Positions 56,537 to 64,000 of a stretch of DNA of 64,000 nucleotides are shown one piece after another. The notes under the pieces were generated by a model, which worked only from the letters and a program-made list of their open reading frames with translations, was not told where the DNA came from and ran no database searches. Where the stretch lies: the NCBI GenBank assembly GCA_023614405.1, contig CM042693.1, positions 160,162,731 to 160,226,730 of the forward strand, in the 5' to 3' direction. Both the position numbers and the translations under genes were made by a program. The DNA is from Avena insularis. Taxonomy: Eukaryota; Streptophyta; Magnoliopsida; Poales; Poaceae. Within the stretch, counting starts at the first letter, position 1. Each line of letters opens with the position of its first letter.

Positions 56537-58399
56537 TGTTGGAGATATGCCCTAGAGGCAATAATAAAAGTGGTTATTATTATATGTTTGTGTTTATGAT
56601 AAATGTTTACATTCATGCTATAATAGTATTAACCGGAAACATTAATACTTGTGTGATTTCTAAACTAAATTAGAGTCCCTGGTAAAGCCTCTTTATAATA
56701 CTAGCTTGTTGGTTAATAGATGATCGTGGTTTCTCGATCATGAACATTGAGATGTTATTAACAACAAGATCATATCATTAGGAGAATGGTATGATGGACA
56801 TACTCCTATAGATAAGCGTAGCATTAAGATCAAGTCATTTCAATAGTTCATTTGCTATAAGCTTTCTGATACATAGTAGCCTAATTCCTTCGACCATGAG
56901 ATCATGCTAATCACCGTCACCGGAAGGATGCTTTGATGACATCAAACACCACACCGTAACTGGGTGGCAATAAAGGTGGCATTGAGTGTTCGGAAAGTAT
57001 GTTTTGAGGCACGTGGATCAAGAGTGGGATTTGTCCATCCATATGACGGATAGATGTACTCTGGGCTCTCTTGGTGGAATGTCATCCAATTGGCTTGCAA
57101 GCATGTGACTGGCTCACAAGGGATCACATATCACGGGAACGAGAAAAGAGTACTTATCGGTAACGAGGTTGAACTAGGTATGCAAAGATACTAACGATCA
57201 AACCTCGGATAAGTAAACTATCGCGAGACAAAGGGAAATTGGTATCGTATGTAAGTGGTTCATTCGATCGCAAAGTAATCGTTGAAATATGTGGGAGCCA
57301 TATGAATTTCTAGATTCCTCTATTGGTTATTGATCGGAGAAGTGCCTCGGTCATGTCCACATAATTCACGAACCGTAGGGAGACACACTTAAGGATTCGA
57401 TGTTGTTTAGTAGATATGGAATGTAAGTAGGGATACCGAATGTTGTTCAGAATCTCGGATGGGATCCGGGATATTACGAGGAGATCCGGAATGGTCCGGA
57501 GAATAAGATTCATATAAGGAATGTCTGATTCCGGAGTTCGGGAATGATTTCGATGTTTTCATCGGAGGTTCTAAAAGGTTCACCGGACCGGAGGGGAATG
57601 GTCCATGAATGTGTCATGGGTAAGTGGAATGATTGGATCATGTCCTAAGTCACTTTGGTTGGGCACGAGAGAGAATTAAAGCTCTAAATTGAAAGTCAAA
57701 CGGGAGGTTTGAAAAGTCAAACTGGAACAATGGTTTCCTAGTGGAAGAAGGAAAGAGTCCTTCCTTCTATCCAACTTGGGTTTGGGTATGGATTCAAACT
57801 CCCCTCTCCCAATCCTCCCTCCCTCTCATACATAAAGGGGGAGGGCTTCCCCAAAGAGCACACAACCAGCCCTCCCCACCCGTTCCGCGTCGCCACCGCC
57901 GTCGCCGCACGCCGCCGCCGCTAGCTCGTCGCCATCGCCCTAGCCGCCGCCGACACCTCCTCCTCCTCTCCGGCTTTCTAAACCTAGATCTCCGGAAACT
58001 ATAGATCCACCATAACTCGCACCGGCTTAGGCGAAGCCCTGCGGGATCTTCCCTCTACTTCCGACACCATGTCGCCGTGCTGCCGAAATCGCGAGGGGAG
58101 AACTACAACCTCCGCTGCCTGCTGGAACAAGGGAGAGGAATGTCTTCATCGAGTATCGAACGTGTGACCAACTGCAGAAGCGCTGCCAGAACGTAGCGCC
58201 GGAAGGATCGTCTACGCGATCTTGAGATCGGCAAGTGTATGACTACATCACCCACGAGAATTTGCTCTCGTTAACCTCTTTGGAATCTTCGAGGGTGAGT
58301 ACTCTAATCGACTTGTTGCTTCAATCTAGTAGATAGATCTTGGCTTGTTTGTTTGCATGCGGTAGAAATTTTTTGTTTTTCATGCTACGAACCCCTACA
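56537..58399 (+). repeat. Element J 5' LTR (1863 bp)
   Basis: It starts TGTTGGAGATATGCC and ends CGAACCCCTACA. The promoter position that reads TATAAAA in H reads CATAAAG here (57831-57837), a change in the TATA motif. The 57,880-58,200 part is GC-rich with CCGCCG runs. Confidence 0.93.
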
Positions 58400-58400
58400 G

Positions 58401-58413
58401 TGGTATTAGAGCC
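58401..58413 (+). promoter_or_regulatory. Element J primer binding site (tRNA-iMet)
   Basis: TGGTATTAGAGCC lies one base after the LTR. It differs from the initiator tRNA-Met site by one base (T for C), as in H. Confidence 0.88.
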
Positions 58414-59582
58414 GTGTCTATATGTAGATCTGTTGCACGAGTAGAACACAATGGTCATTATGGGCGTTGATGCTTTTGTTGTCGATTGCTTCTTGTGTAC
58501 TTTGCATCTTGCGGGATGGTGGGATGAAGCGGCCCGGGCTAACCTTACATGACATCGTTCATGAGACTTGCTCCACACTTGACATGCAACTTGTATTGCA
58601 TAAGTGGCTTTGCTGGTGCCTGTTTCTCCCAACATAGTTAAGATTCAATTTACAACGGGTGATTGACAATACTAGTATCAACGTTGTGGTCCTTGTTCGT
58701 AAGTTAGAACGACACTTATTGAAAGCCCCAAAACCACGTAAAACATGCAAAGAAAATTAGAGGCGTCTAACTTTGTTTTGCATTGGTGTGTTGTGATGTG
58801 ATATGGCCATGATTGTGATTATATAGGATGTATGCAATGTTTCTTATTGTAAGTCGGCAACCGGCAGGAGCCATATGGTTTTCTTTAATTTCGTTAAGAC
58901 ATGCGTGTCTATTATTCAAAGTAGTTGTAATAGTTGATGCTGGTGGACGACAACCATGAAGCGGCGCCATTGACCTTGACGCTATGCCGGTGATGATGGA
59001 GATCATGTTCGTGCTTGAAGATGGAGATCGGAAGCACAAGAAGAAAGGCCATATCATGAATTGCATGTGATGTTAATCCTTTTATGCATCTTTTATTGCT
59101 TAGTTCGTGACGGTAGCATTATAAGATGATCCCTCAAGCACAAAAATTTCGAGTTATAAAGTGTTCATCCTTAGTAAGCACTATTGCTAAAGCTCGTTGT
59201 TTCGAAGCACCACGTGATGATCAAGTGTGTTAGATTCTGCGAGTGTATACAACGTGAGCAAGCCAGATTTGCTCATGCGGAAGCTAAGGTTTGAATCTTG
59301 ATGAGCCTAGCATGTACAGACATGGTCTCGGAACACAGATCACCGAAAGGTAAAGAATGAGTCATATAGTAGATATGATGAACATGTTGATTGTTCGCCA
59401 TTGAAGCTACATCAACTCTCGTGATGATCGGTTTTGATGTGGTGGATTTGGTTCGTGTGATCACTAAAACAATGTGAGGGATATTGTTTTGAGTGGGAGT
59501 TCACCTAGATTAATTTAACTATTAATTAGAACTCAATTTGTCATAAACTTAGTCTAAACTATTGCAAATATGTTGTAGATCA
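58414..59582 (+). other. Element J leader
   Basis: About 1.17 kb of untranslated leader, nearly the same as H's (52,213 to 51,043 on the minus strand). No ORF is supported. Leader sequences in this family are expected to carry the RNA dimerisation and packaging signals. Confidence 0.8.
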
Positions 59583-60383
59583 ATGGCGGCCCCTACCATC
59601 AATTTTAATGCGTTCCTAGAGAAAGAAAAGTTGAAAAACAATGGAAGCAACTTCGCGGATTCGTTCCTCAATTTGAGGATTGTCCTCAATGCTGGTAATT
59701 TGACCTATGTGTTGGATGCACCGCTGGGTGACCCACCTGCAGCTGATGCTACCGATGAGGTAAAGAATGTTTTCCTCGCTCGGAAGAATCCATACTCCAT
59801 AGTTCAGTGTGCTATCTTGTATGGTTTGGAATCGGAGCTTCAGAAAAGGTTTGAGAACCATGACCCACATGATATTGTCCGTGAACTCAAAATGATATTT
59901 GAGGCTCACGTGGCAGTTGAGAGTTATGAGGCTTCTGAAAAGTTCTTTAACTTCAAAATGGAAGAGGGCAGCTCCGTCAGTGAGCACGTGCTTAAGATGT
60001 CTAGGCACGCAAGAAAGCTTCAAAGCTTGGGTATAGTGATTCCTAATGCTTTGGGGATTCACCGTGTCCTCCAATCACTACCACCAAGTTACAAGAACTT
60101 TGTGATGAACTAAAATATGCAAAACATGGACAAGTCGTTGCCCGAACTCTTCTCCATGTTAAAGTCTATGGAAGTGGAGATCAAGAAAGAGCACCAAGTG
60201 TTGATGGTCAATAAGACCACCAAGTTCAAGAAGCAAGGCAAGTCTAAGAAAAAGGGAAACTTCAAGAAGGGCGGTAAGAAAGTTACCGCGCCGGCGAAGA
60301 AGACCAAGGCTAGGCCTAAGTCTGATACTGAGTGCTTTTACTGCAAGGGAAAAGGTCACTAGAAGCGGAATTTCCCTAAGTAC
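59583..60383 (+). pseudogene. Element J gag (two nonsense codons)
   Basis: Gag starts at 59583 with the family's MAAPTINFNAF sequence; the earlier in-frame ATG at 59562 is not conserved in H. It runs for 176 residues to a TAA at 60111-60113, placed in the NYNMQ stretch that is intact in H. The same frame continues through Lys-rich sequence and the zinc knuckle CFYCKGKGH. A TAG there (60360-60362) replaces the Trp seen in H, and the last Cys of the knuckle is Phe. The capsid part (EEGSSVSEH, LGIHRVLQSLPPSY) is otherwise well kept. Gag would normally form the particle that packages the RNA. Confidence 0.92.
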
Positions 60384-62435
60384 TTGGTGGATTTGAAGAA
60401 CGGCAACATCAAGAAGAAAGGTATATCCGATGTACATGTTATTGATGTGTATCTCACTAGTACTCGTAGTAGTGCCTGGGTATTTGATACTGGTTCGGTT
60501 GCTCACATTTGTAACTCAAAACAGGTGTTGCAGAATAGACGGAAACTAGCGAAGAACAAGGTGACGATGCGTGTTGGAAATGGATCAAAGGTTGATGTGA
60601 TCGCGGTCGGCACGCTACCTCTTCATCTACCATCGGGATTAGTTTTATACTTAAATAATTGTTATTTGGTGCCTGCGTTGAGCATGAACATTATATCTAG
60701 ATCATGTTTATTGCAAGACGATTACTTGTTTAAGTCCGAGAATAATGGTTGTTCGATTTATATGAGTAATATGTTTTATGCACATGCACCTTTGATAGAT
60801 GGTATATTCTTATTGAATCTCGATTGTAGAAATACACACATTAATAACATTGAAGCTAAACGTTTGAAATTGCGCGATAACTCGACCTATATGTGGCGCT
60901 GTCGTCTTGGTCACATTGGAGTGAAGCGTATGAAGAAACTCCATTCCGATGGACTTCTTGAATCACTTGAAAGATGCGAAGCATGTCTGATGGGAAAAAT
61001 GACTAAGACTCCATTTTCTGGTATGATGGAGCGAGCTACGGACTTATTGGAAATCATACATACCGATGTGTGTGGCCCGATGAGCTTGGCATCGCGTGGT
61101 GGTTATCGTTATGTTCTTACTTTCACGGATGACTTGAGTAGATATGGGTATATATATTTCATGAAACATAAGTACGAAACTTTCGAGAAGTTTAAGGAAT
61201 TTCAAAGTGAAGTAGAAAATCAACATAACAAGAAGATTAAATTTCTACGATCTGATCATGGAGGTGAATATCTAAGTTACGAGTTTGGCGAGCATTTTAA
61301 GAAATGCGGAATACTTTCACAATTGACACCGCTGGGAACACCACAACGTAATGGTGTGTCCGAACATTGTAATCGAACTCTCTTAGATATGGTTCGTTTT
61401 ATGATGTCACTTACAGATTTACCGCTATCGTTTTGGGTTTATGCATTAGAAACAGCCGCATTCACTTTAAATAGGGCACCATCTAAATCTATTGAAACGA
61501 CACCGTATGAATTATGGTTTGGGAAGAAACCTAAATTGTCGTTCCTTAAAGTTTGGGGTTGCGAAGCTTATGTAAAGAAGTTGCAGCCCGACAAGCTTGA
61601 ACCCAAAGCGGAAAAATGCGTCTTCATAGGATACCCGAAGGAAACTATTGGGTATACCTTCTATCATAGATCCGAGGGAAAAATCTTTGTTGCCAAGAAT
61701 GGATCCTTTCTAGAGAAGGAGTTTCTCTCGAAAGAAGTGACTGGAAGGAAAGTAGAAATCGACGAGGTTATTGAACCTTCTCGCGAACTTGAGAGTAGCG
61801 AAGCACCAGAAGTAGTTCATGTGGAGCCTACACCAATAAGAGAGAAAGCTAATGATGTTGATCATGAAACTTCGGTTGAAGTTACTACGGAACCTCGCAG
61901 GTTAACGAGAACTCGTACCACTCCTAATTGGTATTATCCCGTTATGAGTGTCATGTTGGTGGACAGCACCGATGACCCTGTGACATATGAGGAAGCGATG
62001 ATGAGCCCAGATTCCAATAAATGGCAAGAAGCCATGAAATCCGAGATTGGATCCATATACGAAAACCAAGTATGGACTTTGGTGGACTTACCGGATGGCC
62101 GGAAGGCTGTCAAGAACAAATGGATTTTCAAGAAGAAAACAGATGCTGATGGTAATGTTACTGTCTATAAAGCTCGACTTGTCGCAAAAGGGTTTCGACA
62201 AATTCAAGGAGTTGACCACGATGAGACTTTCTCACCGGTAGCTAAGCTAAAGTCTATGAGGATTTTGTTAGCAATCGAGCATATTATGATTATGAGATAT
62301 GGCAGATGGATGTCAAAACAGTGTTCCTCAATGGAGACATTGATGAAGAGTTGTATATGGTACAACCCAAAGGTTTTGTCGATCCTAAAGATGCTAACAA
62401 GGTATGCAAACTTCAACAGTCCATTTATGGATTGA
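60384..62435 (+). pseudogene. Element J protease, integrase and RT N-terminus
   Basis: This 683-codon frame is in phase with gag. Protease has the WVFDTGSVAH active site near residues 32-40. A GAG-pre-integrase segment follows, then the zinc-binding GHIGVKRMKK...CEACLMGK. The integrase core has HTDVCGP, FTDDLSRYGYI, the RSDHGGEY second Asp region and NGVSEH with the catalytic Glu. RT follows with WIFKKKTDADG and YKARLVAKGF. Near 62,265-62,285 one base is missing relative to H, so the last ~50 residues of this frame are out of phase and it ends at 62435. RT continues in the frame at 62306-63508. Confidence 0.92.
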
Positions 62436-63508
62436 AGCAAGCTTCCTGGAGTTGGAATCAACGTTTTGATAAGGTGATCAAAAGTTTTGGTTTTATACAA
62501 ACTTATGGAGAAGCTTGTATTTACAAGAAAGTGAGTGGGAGCTCTGTAGCATTCTTAATACTATATGTAGATGACATATTGTTGATTGGGAATGATATAG
62601 ACCTTCTTAATAGTGTCAAAGATTATTTGAATAATAGTTTTTCAATGAAAGATCTTGGCGAAGCAGCTTACATATTAGGCATAAAGATTTATAGAGATAG
62701 ATCGAGACGCCTAATATCATTGTCACAGAGTACATATTTGGACAAAGTTCTAAAGAGTTTTGGAATGGAAGATAGCAAGAAAGGGTTCTTGCCCATGTTG
62801 CCCAATACGACCTTGAGTAAAACTCAAAGTCCTGCAACGATAGAAGATAGAGAAAGGATGAGTAAGACTCTCTATGCCTCAGCCATAGGATCTCTTATGT
62901 ATGCCATGCTATGTACTAGACCCGACATCACATATGCTGTTAGTTTGACTAGCAGATATCAAAGTGATCCAGGAGTGGATCATTGGACAGAGGTCAAAAA
63001 CATCCTTAAGTACTTGAGAAGAACTAAGGACATGGTTCTTTCTTATGGAGGTGATGAACAGCTCGTTGTTAATGGTTACACCGATGCTAGTTGGAACACC
63101 GATCCGGATGATTCTAAATCTCAATCTGGATACGTATTTACTTTGAATGGTGCAGCAGTTAGCTGGAGGAGTGGAAAGCAAAGCGTTGTGGCGAGATCTT
63201 CAACTGAATCGGAATACATAGCTGCTTCGGAGGCTTCACAAGAGGCGATATGGATGAAGGAGTTCATTACAGAGCTCGGTGTGGTTCCAAGTGCGTTGTA
63301 CCCAATGTCTATCTACTGTGATAACATGGGCGCCATAGCCAATACGCAAGAACCAAGGTCACACAAGAAGCTGAAGCACATCAAGCTATGTTTACACGCT
63401 ATTCGAGAGAATGTCCAAGATGGTGACATAAAGATTTGCAAACTACACACAGATCTGAATGTGGCGGATCCGTTGACTAAACCTCCCCCGAGGGCAAAAC
63501 ATGACTAG
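62306..63508 (+). pseudogene. Element J RT C-terminus and RNase H (frameshifted part of pol)
   Basis: A 400-codon frame beginning at the MDVKTVFLNGDI block of RT. The catalytic YVDD box is at 62564-62575, in LILYVDDILLIGND, and appears intact. RNase H follows with YTDASWNTD, STESEYIAAS and YCDNMGAIANT, all catalytic acidic residues present, and ends at 63508. The ATG at 62306 is an internal Met of RT rather than a true start. The frame belongs to the pol polyprotein and is detached from it by the one-base deletion upstream. Confidence 0.92.
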
Positions 63509-63567
63509 CACCAAACCGCCATGGGTGTTCGGTATATTACCATGTAATCTAGATTAGTTGACTCTAG

Positions 63568-63580
63568 TGCAAGTGGGAAC
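63568..63580 (+). promoter_or_regulatory. Element J polypurine tract
   Basis: TGCAAGTGGGAAC precedes the 3' LTR. H has a longer G run at this position, so J's tract is shortened by a change from GGGGGA to GGGAA. Confidence 0.7.
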
Positions 63581-64000
63581 TATTGGAGATATGCCCTAGA
63601 GGCAATAATAAAAGTGGTTATTATTATATCTTTGTGTTTATGATAAATGTTTACATTCATGCTATAATAGTATTAACCGGAAACATTAATTCTTGTGTGA
63701 TTTGTAAACTAAATTAGAGTCCCTGGTAAAGCCTCTTTATAATACTAGCTTGTTGGTTAATAGATGATCGTGGTTTCTCGATCATGAACATTGAGATGTT
63801 ATTAACAACAAGATCATATCATTAGGAGAATGGTATGATGGACATACTCCTATAGATAAGCGTAGCACTAGGATCAAGTCATTTCAATAGTTCATTTGCT
63901 ATAAGCTTTCTGATACATAGTAGCCTAATTCCTTCGACCATGAGATCATGCTAATCACCATCACCGGAAGGATGCTTTTATGACATCAAACACCACACCG
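63581..64000 (+). repeat. Element J 3' LTR, truncated by the window end
   Basis: It starts TATTGGAGATATGCC, where the 5' LTR starts TGTTGG, and matches 56537-56956 at all but 8 positions. The remaining 1.4 kb should lie beyond the window. Confidence 0.93.

Larger units (their letters stand above)
32535..64000 (-). mobile_element. Element H: BARE-1/Angela/WIS-type Copia element, nested host
   Basis: A minus-strand Copia element with its 3' LTR at 32535-38411 and its 5' LTR from 52228 to beyond the window. It contains F, G, I and J. The left outer flank is GTGGT (32530-32534); the right copy of the duplication is outside the window. Without insertions the visible part has LTRs of about 1.9 kb, a tRNA-iMet primer site, a 1.2-kb leader and a gag-protease-integrase-RT-RNase H frame in Copia order. 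Gag begins MAAPTINFNAFLEKEKLK, the hallmark of this Triticeae family. The coding region is broken by stops and by G. Confidence 0.92.
56537..64000 (+). mobile_element. Element J: young BARE-1/Angela/WIS-type Copia element
   Basis: A plus-strand Copia element inserted in H's 5' LTR after GGGGA (56532-56536). The 5' LTR is 56537-58399 and the 3' LTR starts at 63581 and is cut by the window end. Between the LTRs are the primer site, a 1.2-kb leader, a long gag-protease-integrase-RT frame and RNase H. Over the 420 bp that can be compared, the LTRs differ at 8 positions without indels, so insertion was recent. Two nonsense codons in gag and one single-base frameshift in RT disable the copy. Confidence 0.93.

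Overview
This window is a block of intergenic transposable-element sequence from a large grass genome. The organism is most likely a member of the Triticeae (wheat, barley, rye or Aegilops). The grounds are two Copia elements whose LTR start (TGTTGGAGATATGCC), tRNA-iMet primer site and Gag N-terminus match the BARE-1/Angela/WIS-2 family, plus a chromovirus-type Gypsy element and several long-LTR Gypsy derivatives of the kind common in those genomes. I found no convincing host protein gene, rRNA or tRNA. Almost everything can be assigned to LTR retrotransposons inserted into one another, and most borders are backed by TG...CA-type ends and 5-bp target-site duplications (TSDs).

Left nest (2031-28593): an old minus-strand Gypsy chromovirus, 'A', with 278/271-bp LTRs and TSD AAGGA, has been split by three insertions. 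These are a solo LTR (3224-4632), a non-autonomous element 'D' (5454-17506, TSD GGTGC) and an Athila-like non-autonomous element 'B' (18130-25935, TSD GGCCA). D carries a further solo LTR 'E' (13749-16591, TSD CTATG) inside its 3' LTR. B carries an inverted foreign LTR piece 'C' (23894-25053) inside one of its LTRs. Without the insertions A is about 5.3 kb and reads gag, protease, RT, RNase H, integrase, chromodomain, all degenerate.

Middle (28594-32534, and also 1-2030): old debris. It includes LTR fragments, a decayed BARE-like LTR, a scrap resembling a Gypsy integrase end, a small minus-strand LTR with a primer site, and a GC-rich stretch resembling a LINE 5' end.

Right nest (32535 to beyond 64000): a minus-strand BARE/Angela-type Copia element 'H' whose 3' LTR contains solo LTR 'F' (32798-36758, TSD TTCCT). 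Its pol is split by 'G' (39194-47828), which has 3.9-kb LTRs around only 859 bp. Its 5' LTR contains solo LTR 'I' of the G family (52324-56019, TSD ATAGA). A younger, plus-strand copy of the same Copia family, 'J' (56537 to beyond the window), also sits in that LTR. J is nearly full length but has two stops and one frameshift. Its two LTRs differ at 8 of the 420 positions that can be compared.

The most unusual items are D, whose only reading frame is a nucleocapsid-like chain of zinc knuckles broken by one in-frame stop; the G/I family, which is nearly all LTR; a hairpin of the TCG...CGA type placed just before the 3' LTR in three different Gypsy-type families; and two inverted LTR pairs that could form double-stranded RNA.
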